From Tissierellia bacterium (lineage in GTDB: Bacteria; Bacillota; Clostridia; Tissierellales; Peptoniphilaceae), in contig JAUNUQ010000009.1 of NCBI GenBank assembly GCA_030538075.1, positions 1 through 64,000 of the forward strand: DNA of 64,000 nucleotides. Reading direction: 5' to 3'. The position numbers were made by a program, and so were the translations under genes. Below the pieces are notes generated by a model that had not been told where the DNA came from, searched no databases, and worked only from the letters and a program-made list of their open reading frames with translations. Positions 1-7,771 of the stretch are shown here, in pieces (within the stretch, counting starts at the first letter, position 1; every line of letters begins with the position of its first letter).

Positions 1-136
1 TACAGAGATCCTCTTTTCATGATTTCTTGGTCGAAACCATTGTATCAGAGCGGTCCTGTATGACTCTTTATTTCTGTAACATATCTATTGTATCTCTACA
101 GACTGTAAATCCTTTTTGATGTCTCTTTGTACTTTT

Positions 137-382
137 TCATTGGCTGAGCAAGAGAAGGACGATAAAGCCCGGAATACCAAAGACTCCGACCACCAATGCG
201 TTTAGGATGTTGACGGGCACCTGAAGGCCAAAGAGTCCGCCGACAAAATTGAGCACAAACAGGAACAAGAGCCCTGTAATGCTGTTCACTAAAAGCTTCC
301 AAAGGACCTTCGTAGAGAGCGCTAAGAACTTGACAATTACGATTACAATCACTATTCCAGCTAATGCAGCTAAAATTTCCAT
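137..382 (-). CDS. bofA: BofA-like pro-sigma-K processing inhibitor family protein
   Basis: An 81-residue, very hydrophobic protein with two predicted membrane segments (about residues 5-20 and 35-75). The ending, with NFVGGLFG, a short polar turn (VPVNILNALVVG) and FGIPGF, matches the small BofA family. In Bacillus BofA sits in the outer forespore membrane and holds back the SpoIVFB protease that matures sigma-K; BofA-like proteins are widespread in Clostridia. The start is set by an AAGGAG box eight bases before the ATG. It is transcribed away from the neighbouring serine hydrolase gene. Here bofA lies near the tmk-holB block, as commonly seen in Firmicutes near recR/holB-type genes. Family call is fairly sure; a role in sporulation is inferred only. 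Confidence 0.75.
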   Translation of the reverse strand: MEILAALAGIVIVIVIVKFLALSTKVLWKLLVNSITGLLFLFVLNFVGGLFGLQVPVNILNALVVGVFGIPGFIVLLLLSQ

Positions 383-597
383 TGATTTCTCCTTTTTTGT
401 AATTTGATTCAGTCTATCTATACCCTCAAGAATGGATGAGAAAACACAACAGTTTTGTAAGCTGATTCAGACTTTTCTATCTGGTTGATGGATTAAATGA
501 AATCATATACAATATATCATAAAGGATTTATAAATACTTGGTTCACAATTCGATTCTATGGTACTAAAGATCGCGAAAAAGGAGAGTTATTTGATCC

Positions 598-1737
598 ATG
601 TCGAAGAATAGAAGGGGGAGGGTCAGTCTGAAGATGCCTCTTAACCAAAGACGTAGGGCAGAAAAATTACATAGGGCGAGAAAGGCAGCGAGGCACGAGG
701 AGAGAAATAAAGCTCTTCGCCGAAAACGGGTTCGACTCAATGTGAGGAGGCTCGTACTGTTCTTACTGGTATTGTCACTCTTGATAGGAGGGGCAGTTGC
801 CATCACCCAGCGATTGAATACGAGATCAGATGAGACGCTTGCGCCAGCAGATCCTGCAGGAACCGAGGATCTAGAGGTTTTCTCTGAGGCACAAGCACAG
901 ATTCCAATGGGAAGCAGCACGCCGGAGAGGCATATTGGCGTACCGAAAAAAGCATCTGCTTTGGAGAACCTGATCAAGAGCTATCTGCGCCGAAATGGAA
1001 TTGCCTTTGAACAGATCGGCTTCAGCTATTATAATTTTGCCACAGATGTGAGCCTAAATATGAACGAGGATGAGATCTTTGTCGCCGCCAGCATCATGAA
1101 GGTGCCCATCAATATGTTGACCTATGATCTAATCGAATCGGGAGACATCGATGAGGACACGAAGCTCACCTACACGAGTAGAGATGTGGAAGGAGGCACG
1201 GGTATTCTCCAGGGAGAGCCCATCGGTGGGGATTACGAGCTGAGGGAAGTACTCAAGCTCTCGATCGTCGAGAGTGACAATGTTGCCACGAATATGCTCT
1301 ATCGTTATTTGGGAGGAGTCAACCAGGAGTATCTGTTGGACTCTCTGGCTAGGGTCTATGGGATTCACAGCTATGGTGGAAATGAGATGACTCCATCCGA
1401 TGCGATGAATATCCTGACTCTACTCTATGAGAACACCGAGGATGGTGGACATTATTCGGAGCTGCTCAAGGATATGAAAAACACCAATTACAACCAATAT
1501 TTCAATCGCGATATCAAAGGGGTCAGTGTCGCTCACAAGACGGGGGACTATGATGGATACTTTAACGATATTGGCATTGTCTATGATCAAGAACCCTTTG
1601 CCTTTGCCATCTTCACCGATAATATTCCCTATCCGGATGAGGTGATGGCGAATCTGGGTAAGATTGTCTACGACTGGCATATTGAGGTCGAAGAACCTGT
1701 GACGAGTCCTGCGATCAATGATCAGAAGAAACCATAA
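598..1737 (+). CDS. Membrane-anchored class A beta-lactamase-like serine hydrolase
   Basis: A 379-residue protein with a strongly basic cytoplasmic tail (residues 1-50), one membrane anchor (about 51-70), a linker and an extracellular penicillin-recognising domain. Three active-site motifs are visible: SIMK (Ser165, Lys168), SDN (226-228) and KTG (314-316). The family acylates peptidoglycan peptides or beta-lactams. The omega-loop glutamate that lets true class A beta-lactamases hydrolyse the acyl-enzyme is not evident between SDN and the MTPSDAM segment, so a wall-related hydrolase or a penicillin-binding role is more likely than resistance. The ATG follows GGAGAG by about 13 bases, rather far; no better in-frame start is seen. 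A bidirectional terminator follows. Confidence 0.8.
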   Translation: MSKNRRGRVSLKMPLNQRRRAEKLHRARKAARHEERNKALRRKRVRLNVRRLVLFLLVLSLLIGGAVAITQRLNTRSDETLAPADPAGTEDLEVFSEAQAQIPMGSSTPERHIGVPKKASALENLIKSYLRRNGIAFEQIGFSYYNFATDVSLNMNEDEIFVAASIMKVPINMLTYDLIESGDIDEDTKLTYTSRDVEGGTGILQGEPIGGDYELREVLKLSIVESDNVATNMLYRYLGGVNQEYLLDSLARVYGIHSYGGNEMTPSDAMNILTLLYENTEDGGHYSELLKDMKNTNYNQYFNRDIKGVSVAHKTGDYDGYFNDIGIVYDQEPFAFAIFTDNIPYPDEVMANLGKIVYDWHIEVEEPVTSPAINDQKKP

Positions 1738-1740
1738 AAA

Positions 1741-1780
1741 AGGCCTAGGGCCTCGCTAACTGCGAGGTCATAGGCCTCTT
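1741..1780. terminator. Bidirectional terminator between convergent genes
   Basis: AGGCCTA (1741-1747) pairs with TAGGCCT (1771-1777) and CCTCGC (1751-1756) with GCGAGG (1762-1767), with a small internal loop. On the minus strand the stem is followed by TTTTT, so it serves best for the FMN lipoprotein gene and also ends the serine hydrolase gene. Confidence 0.75.
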
Positions 1781-1800
1781 CATCTCAGTTCTGATGAACC

Positions 1801-2142
1801 TCATTTTGCTTGGTCCAATGCCTGCTTCATCGCTTCTTTAAAGCCATCTGTCGTAATCGTCGCTCCAGCGATCGTATCTACATCTGGACTGTTCTTTTCT
1901 ACCGCTTGTTGAGCCAATGTGACTAAAGCGGTTCCGCCTAGTTCTTCCGTCTCGCTGTGACTGTCAACTTTGACATCGGCAATTTTACCATCTTCTCCGA
2001 TGGTAACACTCACTTTGATATTGGCATCTGGGCTGTATCCCTTGGCCTCTCCCTGATAAGTTCCAGCTGTATAGCTACTCCCACAGGCCGTCAATACCAT
2101 GAATACCATAACTGTCATCAGCGAAGCAATCCATCGTCTCAT
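1801..2142 (-). CDS. Secreted FMN-binding domain lipoprotein
   Basis: A 113-residue lipoprotein: a signal peptide ending in the lipobox LTAC (Cys20), then one FMN-binding domain. The motif AGATITT (residues 92-98), preceded by an Asp, fits the ApbE flavinylation consensus (S/A-GAT-x-T/S) in which a Thr carries covalent FMN. Related domains occur in RnfG, NqrC and extracellular electron-transfer proteins, so it probably moves electrons at the outer face of the membrane. No ApbE transferase or partner reductase is encoded in the window. A GGAGGAG box precedes the ATG, and a TTGACC-N17-TAGACT promoter can be read upstream. The partner and electron acceptor are unknown. Confidence 0.85.
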   Translation of the reverse strand: MRRWIASLMTVMVFMVLTACGSSYTAGTYQGEAKGYSPDANIKVSVTIGEDGKIADVKVDSHSETEELGGTALVTLAQQAVEKNSPDVDTIAGATITTDGFKEAMKQALDQAK

Positions 2143-2180
2143 GGAGACTCCTCCTTTCTTTGTAAAAAAGTATTAATAAT

Positions 2181-2209
2181 AGTCTATCAGATTCTGATTT
2201 ATCGGTCAA
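2181..2209 (-). promoter_or_regulatory. Probable sigma-A promoter of the FMN lipoprotein gene
   Basis: On the minus strand TTGACC (plus 2204-2209), 17 bases, TAGACT (plus 2181-2186), about 40 bases before the start codon. It is divergent from the promoter of the decarboxylase-like gene. Confidence 0.5.
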
Positions 2210-2235
2210 ATATTAAACATAGTCAGAAGATCTCC

Positions 2236-2263
2236 TTGCAAGCTGGTGTTTTCATCGTATAAT
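2236..2263 (+). promoter_or_regulatory. Probable sigma-A promoter of the yaaO-tmk-holB operon
   Basis: TTGCAA (2236-2241), 16 bases, perfect TATAAT (2258-2263). The start codon lies 30 bases downstream with a GGAGG box between. Confidence 0.65.
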
Positions 2264-2292
2264 AGAGGGGAAACAAATCCACGGAGGCGATA

Positions 2293-3705
2293 TTGAAAAC
2301 ACCTATTTTCCATCGTTTAGAAACTCTAAGCGAAAATGAGTCCATCGACTTTTTAATGCCAGGACATAAAAAGAAAAGAGCAGCACTCGAATGGAATAAA
2401 CTGCTGCCAGAATTTGATACGACAGAAACCTATGACACAGACAATCTCCATGACCCAACGGATGTCATCGGACAGAGTATGGATGAAGTAGCCCGAGTCT
2501 ATGGGGCTCGCCGTTCCCTCTTTGTCGTGAATGGATCTTCTGGGGCATTGCATATTGCGATGGCCGCTTTGACCAGTCCGGGGGACCGGGTCTTGATTCA
2601 GCGGAATTCCCATATTTCCGTTTACAATGCTGCCATCTTAAATAGACTGAAGTTGTCGTATTTACATCCGATCTATGATGAGGAGAACCATATAATCGGC
2701 GGCATCACCCCACAGCATTTTCAACAGCAATTGGATCAAAATCCAGATGTGGTGGCAGTCGTCTTGCTCCATCCGAGTTTTTATGGAGTCTGTTCGGATC
2801 TGGAGCAATTGATTGAGATGGCACATGAACGGGGTATCTTTGTCATCGTCGACGAAGCCCATGGTCCCCATATGCACTTTTCTGATGAACTTCCGAAGTC
2901 GGCGATTGCTTATGGTGCGGATTTGATCATCCATTCCACCCACAAGACCTTACCTGCCCTGACCCAGACGGCCATGCTGCATGTGGGTTCAGATCGAGTG
3001 GATATGCAGCGCCTGCAGACGATGTCTCGAATGTTCCAAACGACGAGTCCCTCCTATATCTTTATGGTCTCCATAGAGGCTGCGGTCGCCTATATTGATC
3101 ATCCAGAGGGGAGAGAGAGGCTGCATGATCTCATCGAGAGCATCAAGTGGCTGGAGAGGGAATTAGCGGACCTGCCCTATATCCAAGTCTTTCCGCGTAT
3201 GGGAGGAGGCAGCTACCAGGATCGGGATTTCACGAAGCTCATGCTGGGCATAGAGGGCATGCGGGGAACGCAACTCCGTGAACTGCTCCACAGGCGGTAT
3301 CATATCGAGATGGAATACGGGGATTACCACTGGGCGATCGGCGTTTGCTCATTGATGAATGATCGAGAGGACTTTGAGGAGTTGGCGAGGGCTCTAAAGG
3401 AGCTTGCTGCGGAGTTCGGCAAGTCGGAGGAACTCTTTGTCACTGTCCCCCATATTGAACCGATTGCCATAAAGGATATCACCGATGCCTTCTATAGTGG
3501 TCATGAACGCATAAATTTGATGGACTCGATCGGCCGCATTTCGGCGTCCTATTTGACGCCCTATCCACCGGGCATCCCGCAGTTGGTCCCGGGTGAGCTG
3601 ATCACCTTATCCCATTTGGAGCTCGTTCGAATGCTACAGGCGAAGGGAATTCCAATCATCGGGTTATTTGGAGAAGAACACGACGAGATCCACGTCATCA
3701 AGTGA
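2293..3705 (+). CDS. Orn/Lys/Arg decarboxylase-family PLP enzyme (YaaO/SpeA-like)
   Basis: A 470-residue fold-type I pyridoxal-phosphate enzyme. The PLP lysine lies in HSTHKTLPALTQ (Lys218), preceded by the VDEAHGPHMHF loop with the PLP-binding Asp. The end (EPIAIKDITDAF to PYPPGIPQLVPGE) is the C-terminal domain of the family. In Bacillus subtilis the paralogue yaaO lies directly upstream of tmk just as here; the related SpeA decarboxylates arginine to agmatine. The substrate cannot be read from sequence. The start is TTG, placed seven bases after GGAGG; the stop overlaps the ribosome binding site of tmk, so the genes are co-transcribed. Confidence 0.85.
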   Translation: MKTPIFHRLETLSENESIDFLMPGHKKKRAALEWNKLLPEFDTTETYDTDNLHDPTDVIGQSMDEVARVYGARRSLFVVNGSSGALHIAMAALTSPGDRVLIQRNSHISVYNAAILNRLKLSYLHPIYDEENHIIGGITPQHFQQQLDQNPDVVAVVLLHPSFYGVCSDLEQLIEMAHERGIFVIVDEAHGPHMHFSDELPKSAIAYGADLIIHSTHKTLPALTQTAMLHVGSDRVDMQRLQTMSRMFQTTSPSYIFMVSIEAAVAYIDHPEGRERLHDLIESIKWLERELADLPYIQVFPRMGGGSYQDRDFTKLMLGIEGMRGTQLRELLHRRYHIEMEYGDYHWAIGVCSLMNDREDFEELARALKELAAEFGKSEELFVTVPHIEPIAIKDITDAFYSGHERINLMDSIGRISASYLTPYPPGIPQLVPGELITLSHLELVRMLQAKGIPIIGLFGEEHDEIHVIK

Positions 3706-3712
3706 GGTGTGC

Positions 3713-4345
3713 ATGAAGGGAAAATTCATCGTCTTTGAAGGTGCAGATGGTTCTGGTAAGACCACCGTATTGGAGTTGGTGCGTAAAGAGCTTGAAAAAA
3801 GTGGCATACGCCCGGTGATGACCAGAGAGCCAGGTGGGACAATTCTATCTGAGAAGATTCGGGATCTGCTCTTAGATGCAGATCATGGCGATCTGACGCC
3901 GGAGGCAGAGGCGCTGCTCTATGCAGCTGCTCGAATTCAACATGTGAAAGAGAAGATCCTCCCAGCGATACAGGCAGGTGAGCTCGTCATCTGCGACCGC
4001 TATATCCCATCCTCATTGGTATATCAGGGGATAGCCAGAGGTCTTGGAGTGGAGTCCGTCGAGGAGCTCAATCGATATGCCCTAGAGTCTATAAATGTGG
4101 ATTTGACACTCTATCTCGCCGTGGATGCAGCCCATGCCGATTCCAGGCGCAGCGACAGAGGACAGCGGGATCGCTTGGAGCTAGAAGGTGATGCATTTCA
4201 CAAGTCCGTGCGTGAGGGTTACGAGGCTGTGGTAAAATCCAAGAAAAACAGGTATAATATTTATACGATCGACGCAAATCAATCTGCAGAGGCGGTTTGT
4301 CAAGACTGCCTAGTACAGATTCGGATGGTTCTACAGGAGGAATAG
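3713..4345 (+). CDS. tmk: Thymidylate kinase
   Basis: A 210-residue kinase that phosphorylates dTMP to dTDP for DNA synthesis. Visible motifs: P-loop GADGSGKT (residues 10-17), TREPGGT after it, the DRY-type motif CDRYIPSS (near 95) and an Arg-rich LID (RRSDRGQRDR, near 145). The length is normal for the family. The ATG at 3713 has GAGGTG just upstream, overlapping the previous stop; an upstream in-frame GTG is possible but would add only two residues. The C-terminus overlaps the AGGAGG that serves darA. Confidence 0.95.
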   Translation: MKGKFIVFEGADGSGKTTVLELVRKELEKSGIRPVMTREPGGTILSEKIRDLLLDADHGDLTPEAEALLYAAARIQHVKEKILPAIQAGELVICDRYIPSSLVYQGIARGLGVESVEELNRYALESINVDLTLYLAVDAAHADSRRSDRGQRDRLELEGDAFHKSVREGYEAVVKSKKNRYNIYTIDANQSAEAVCQDCLVQIRMVLQEE

Positions 4346-4672
4346 ATGAAATTATTAATTGTAATTGTCCAAGACGAAGACGTCCATATGCTAATGGACG
4401 ATCTGATGGCCAATGACTTTCGCATTACGAAGCTGGCATCGACTGGTGGATTCCTGAAGTCTGGGAATACGACACTATTGCTCGGAGTTGAGGAAGAAAA
4501 GGTGGATCTGGCCCTTCAGTTGATCGAGGACAACTGTAGAGCAAGGAAGACGACCACGACATTGCTGAATGTCTCCATGCCAGGAGACGCCTATGTACCC
4601 ATGCCCATGGAAGTGCAGGTTGGTGGGGCGACGGTTTTCATCCTGGACATCGAAAATTTTGTTCGAGTATAG
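4346..4672 (+). CDS. darA: PII-like cyclic-di-AMP receptor DarA (first copy)
   Basis: A 108-residue PII-like protein of the DUF970 family. It keeps the signature TKLASTGGF (residues 28-36) and GNTTLLLGV (40-48), which form the ligand pocket in PstA/DarA, trimeric receptors of the second messenger c-di-AMP. The segment TTTTLLNVSMP to VQVGGATVFI is the flexible loop and last strand. It lies directly between tmk and holB, the classic position (B. subtilis yaaQ). The start follows AGGAGG inside the end of tmk. The target of this receptor is not known in general. Confidence 0.9.
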   Translation: MKLLIVIVQDEDVHMLMDDLMANDFRITKLASTGGFLKSGNTTLLLGVEEEKVDLALQLIEDNCRARKTTTTLLNVSMPGDAYVPMPMEVQVGGATVFILDIENFVRV

Positions 4673-4681
4673 GAGGTTACC

Positions 4682-4960
4682 ATGAAAATGATCCTAGCCA
4701 TCATCAGCGATGGGGTGATCAATGACATTTTAAATGCCCTTGCAGGAACAAAATACCAATCCACCAAGCTCTCTTCAACGGGTGGATTTCGAAAGAGAGG
4801 GAACACCACCTTACTCATCGGGGTCGATGACGAGGCTGTGGATTCCTGTATAGAACTCCTCAAGCAAACCGTACAAAATAGCCAAAAACGGGAACGAGAT
4901 GAAGGGGTAGCCGATGCAAATATCTTCGTTCTCCCGATGAATCAACTTCGCAGGATGTAG
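4682..4960 (+). CDS. Second, shorter DarA-like PII protein
   Basis: A 92-residue paralogue of the preceding gene, nine bases behind it. The core is nearly the same (TKLSSTGGF at 28-36, GNTTLLIGV at 40-48), while the middle is shorter and charged (QKRERDEG) where the first copy has its loop. The final strand (ANIFVLPMNQLRR) is kept. Ligand-contacting motifs look intact, so it may bind c-di-AMP too or form mixed trimers. In B. subtilis this position holds yaaR, an unrelated gene. An AGGAGG box gives the start. Family call sure; function inferred. Confidence 0.85.
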   Translation: MKMILAIISDGVINDILNALAGTKYQSTKLSSTGGFRKRGNTTLLIGVDDEAVDSCIELLKQTVQNSQKRERDEGVADANIFVLPMNQLRRM

Positions 4961-4962
4961 CT

Positions 4963-5772
4963 TTGGTTGTGATCCCCAACGAGATCCTCAGGGCACAGCT
5001 GGCAAGTGGACGACTATCCCATGCCTATATCTTTGATGCAAAGGACCCTACTAAAGCCAAGGAAGTCGCCCTAGCATTTGCCGAAGCACTTCTAGATCCC
5101 AATTCGCGAGGATTGGATCTGTCTGCATCAGGGGATTTGATGATGGTAAGTCCAGCTGGAAAGGTCATTCCCATTGACCAGATTCGAGAGATCAAGCGGT
5201 ATTTTCTCTCCAGACCGATCCGAGGCGATTACAAGCTCGTAATAATCGAACAGGCGGAGAAGATGCAGCAGGAGGCATCCAATGCCCTGCTAAAGACCTT
5301 GGAGGAAATGCCAAGGTACGGGAAACTGATCCTCCTAATTCAAGGGGCGGAAAAGCTGCTCCCCACCATCCGATCCCGTTGCCAGATCCTACGCATCCAA
5401 GGGGAATCTGAAGCGATTGATGAGCTGGACGAGGACGAAGTACTCGATTTTATGGACCGTTTGCTGATGGGAGACCTATTGGTCCTCTATGAGAAGCGCA
5501 AGTGGCTGGATGAAGTGAAGTCCAAGGCAGGTAACTTCTACCTTCATGTGCTCAACTATTTGGCAGAGATCCATTTTTCCGTCACTACTGGGAGAATCAC
5601 CTCACCGCGGATAGAACATCTGACAGAGGGCAGGAGGATCGACCAAAGGGCCTTGGAGCATGGCATAGAAGTGGCAGCGAGGATTGAAGCGCATCTTCCC
5701 GTCAATATCAACTTTTTACTCAGCACAGAAGAACTTGCTCTACAACTGCAAGGCATAATTAGGAAATCATAG
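4963..5772 (+). CDS. holB: DNA polymerase III delta-prime subunit
   Basis: A 269-residue clamp-loader subunit. The regions IDQIREIKRYFLSRP, EQAEKMQQEASNALLKTLEE and LPTIRSRCQILR are the AAA+ sensor and SRC (arginine finger) elements of HolB. The usual Walker A loop is absent (AKDPTKAKE in its place) as expected of a non-ATPase delta-prime, and the four-cysteine zinc module of many homologues is also missing. The protein is short for the family (often 310-340). The start appears to be TTG, two bases after the stop of the second darA, with AGGA upstream; GTG at 4969 is an alternative. Confidence 0.85.
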   Translation: MVVIPNEILRAQLASGRLSHAYIFDAKDPTKAKEVALAFAEALLDPNSRGLDLSASGDLMMVSPAGKVIPIDQIREIKRYFLSRPIRGDYKLVIIEQAEKMQQEASNALLKTLEEMPRYGKLILLIQGAEKLLPTIRSRCQILRIQGESEAIDELDEDEVLDFMDRLLMGDLLVLYEKRKWLDEVKSKAGNFYLHVLNYLAEIHFSVTTGRITSPRIEHLTEGRRIDQRALEHGIEVAARIEAHLPVNINFLLSTEELALQLQGIIRKS

Positions 5773-5827
5773 CGAGGGAGCATCGCAATGGGATAGCTCC
5801 CGCGTTTTCATATATGGAGGTATAGAA

Positions 5828-6700
5828 TTGAATCATGTAGTCGGAGTTCGTTTTAAACGATCCGGAAAGATCTATTATTTTGACCCCAAGGGGTTTGAGG
5901 TGTTAAAAGGACAACATGTCATCGTGGAGACGGCTCGAGGCGTTGAGTTTGGTACTTGTATCGTGGACAATAAACAGGTCCTCGAAGAAGAACTCGTCGC
6001 ACCCCTTAAGCCCGTCCTTCGAGTCGCAGACTATGCGGATATTCAGATTCACAACGAAAACCAGCGCAAAGCCAAGGACGCCCTCGATATCTGTGCAATC
6101 AAGATCGGGGAGCATGGACTGGACATGAAGCTGGTAGACTGCGAATACACCTTTGATAACAATAAGGTCATTTTCTATTTTACATCGGATGGACGAGTGG
6201 ATTTCCGAGATTTGGTCAAGGATCTTGCGGGAATCTTTCGGACCCGAATTGAACTGCGTCAAATCGGCGTGAGAGATCAGGCAAAGATCGTAGGTGGCTT
6301 GGGCCCCTGTGGGAAATGCACCTGCTGCAAACAGTTCTTAGGGGAATTCACCCCTGTATCCATCAAGATGGCGAAGGAACAATCCCTGTCTCTAAATCCA
6401 TCGAAGATCTCAGGACTCTGTGGTCGGTTGATGTGCTGTCTAAAATATGAGCAGGACTGCTATGAGGAGAGTCTAAAACGAGTCCCCTCAACAGGTACTG
6501 TAGTTTACACTCCCCAGGGCAAGGGCGTCGTCATCGACACCTATGTGCTGGAGGAAGAGGTCAAAGTAAAGGTGATCTCAAAGGATGGGGTGGAGGATAT
6601 CGCCAGATATCCCGTCAGTGAACTGAAGATCACCAGGAACAAAGATCAGAAATACTGCAGACATCATGACCCATCTAATTTTGACTATGAGGAAGAGTAG
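5828..6700 (+). CDS. ricT: PSP1-domain protein RicT (YaaT)
   Basis: A 290-residue PSP1/YaaT protein. The cysteine motif GPCGKCTCC (about 159-167) and a second set in GLCGRLMCCLKYEQDC (about 196-211) match the residues used by the B. subtilis RicA-RicF-RicT complex to hold [4Fe-4S] clusters; that complex controls RNase Y and sporulation phosphorelay. It is located after holB, the standard position. The start is TTG, eight bases after GGAGG. RicA and RicF are not in the window. Confidence 0.9.
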   Translation: MNHVVGVRFKRSGKIYYFDPKGFEVLKGQHVIVETARGVEFGTCIVDNKQVLEEELVAPLKPVLRVADYADIQIHNENQRKAKDALDICAIKIGEHGLDMKLVDCEYTFDNNKVIFYFTSDGRVDFRDLVKDLAGIFRTRIELRQIGVRDQAKIVGGLGPCGKCTCCKQFLGEFTPVSIKMAKEQSLSLNPSKISGLCGRLMCCLKYEQDCYEESLKRVPSTGTVVYTPQGKGVVIDTYVLEEEVKVKVISKDGVEDIARYPVSELKITRNKDQKYCRHHDPSNFDYEEE

Positions 6701-6729
6701 TTGCGCAAACGAACTTTGTGCGATATAAT
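6701..6729 (+). promoter_or_regulatory. Sigma-A promoter of the ferredoxin gene
   Basis: TTGCGC (6701-6706), exactly 17 bases, TATAAT (6724-6729), directly after the ricT stop. With the terminator at 6956-7032 it makes the ferredoxin a probable single-gene transcript. Confidence 0.7.
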
Positions 6730-6758
6730 AAATTCGAATAAAACACGGAGGTGCTATG

Positions 6759-6926
6759 ATGGCTCATGTAATTGATGAAACCTGTATTGCTTGTGGATCT
6801 TGCCAACCAGAATGTCCTGTGGACTGTATTTCTGAAGGAGATATCTACGTAATCGACGCAGAGGAGTGCACGGATTGTGGAGCATGTGTAGCAGTTTGCC
6901 CTACTGATTCCATTCGCGCAGAGTAA
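6759..6926 (+). CDS. 2[4Fe-4S] clostridial-type ferredoxin
   Basis: A 55-residue ferredoxin with two classic cluster motifs: CIACGSCQPECP (Cys9, 12, 15, 19) and CTDCGACVAVCP (Cys37, 40, 43, 47), plus one extra Cys23. Such proteins carry low-potential electrons in anaerobes, for example to hydrogenase, Rnf or the 2-hydroxyacyl-CoA dehydratase activator. Two ATG codons stand in a row (6756, 6759); the second is seven bases from GGAGG and gives the normal family start MAHVI. It replaces yabA, which sits between ricT and yabB in B. subtilis. Confidence 0.93.
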   Translation: MAHVIDETCIACGSCQPECPVDCISEGDIYVIDAEECTDCGACVAVCPTDSIRAE

Positions 6927-6955
6927 TCGACTGGCCGTAGAGAAAAACTCTACAT

Positions 6956-7032
6956 AAAAAGGGGAGCGCTCAAATATCTCTTCATCCAATTTGGATTGAT
7001 TGAGAGAGATATTTGAAGGCTTCCCTTTTTTA
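6956..7032 (+). terminator. Long terminator hairpin after the ferredoxin gene
   Basis: A long stem: AAAAAGGG, AGC and CAAATATCTCT on the left pair with AGAGATATTTG, GCT and CCCTTTTT on the right, ending in a T run. The arrangement is near symmetric so it could work in both directions. A smaller hairpin, GTAGAG-A5-CTCTAC, lies just upstream at 6938-6953. Confidence 0.8.
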
Positions 7033-7048
7033 TGCATTGTAATTTTTA

Positions 7049-7771
7049 ATGGATTGGAATGATATGATAAGAAAAGATTTTATACCGGGAACAGAATATG
7101 CAATCTATCAGGATGACGAGAAATTTTCCTTTGGAATCGATGCGATCTTACTCAGCGATTTCGCTCGGTTGCGCAAGGATAGCAGTTTGATCGATCTGTG
7201 TACGGGTGGCGGGATCGTGGCACTGCGCTGTCACGGCATCTACGGACTCTCCAGGGTATGGGGGATAGAGATTCAAGAAGATGTGGCCCAGCTCGCCCAG
7301 CGGTCCGTTCGTGAAAATGGACTGGAAGAGATAATCACCCTCCTCCATGGGGATTTGCGGGAAAAATGGGATCTCCCACAAGTGGATAGCATCACTGTAA
7401 ATCCCCCCTATTTTGAGAGGGGAAGGGGAATTATCAACAGTACAGAAAATGACCGGATCTCCCGCTATGAAGTGGAGATGGAGTTGGAGGATATCTTCCT
7501 CTTTGCTCGCAGGCATCTCAGGGAGAGGGGAAAGCTCTTTATTGTACATCGTCCTGGAAGGTTGCCTGATCTGGTGGCCTTTGGTAGGCAGTACGGACTG
7601 GAGCCCAAGCGCATGCGATTCGTGGAGTCAAAGGAGAACACCCAGCCCATTCTCCTACTGCTGGAATGTGTTCGAGCGGGAGGAAAGAATTTCATCGTAG
7701 AGCCCGCCCTGACCATCTATCGGGATGGGAAATACACCCGAGAAATTGAGGAGATCTATTATGGAAAATAA
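7049..7771 (+). CDS. trmN6: tRNA1(Val) adenine-37 N6-methyltransferase family protein (YabB)
   Basis: A 240-residue class I SAM-dependent methyltransferase. The SAM loop DLCTGGGIVAL (near residue 49) and the NPPYF motif (near 117) typical of N6-adenine methylation are clear. The protein begins with the family pattern YAIYQDDEKFSFGIDAILLSDF. In the Firmicutes order it is yabB, upstream of rsmI. The ribosome binding site before ATG 7049 is weak; ATG 7064 (MIRKDF) is an alternative. The last bases overlap the start of rsmI, implying coupled translation. The exact tRNA target is by analogy only. Confidence 0.85.
   Translation: MDWNDMIRKDFIPGTEYAIYQDDEKFSFGIDAILLSDFARLRKDSSLIDLCTGGGIVALRCHGIYGLSRVWGIEIQEDVAQLAQRSVRENGLEEIITLLHGDLREKWDLPQVDSITVNPPYFERGRGIINSTENDRISRYEVEMELEDIFLFARRHLRERGKLFIVHRPGRLPDLVAFGRQYGLEPKRMRFVESKENTQPILLLLECVRAGGKNFIVEPALTIYRDGKYTREIEEIYYGK

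Noticed and set aside
1..136. Possible gene or terminator at the left edge
   Set aside because: Only short A+T-rich DNA with no hairpin and no reading frame of interest.
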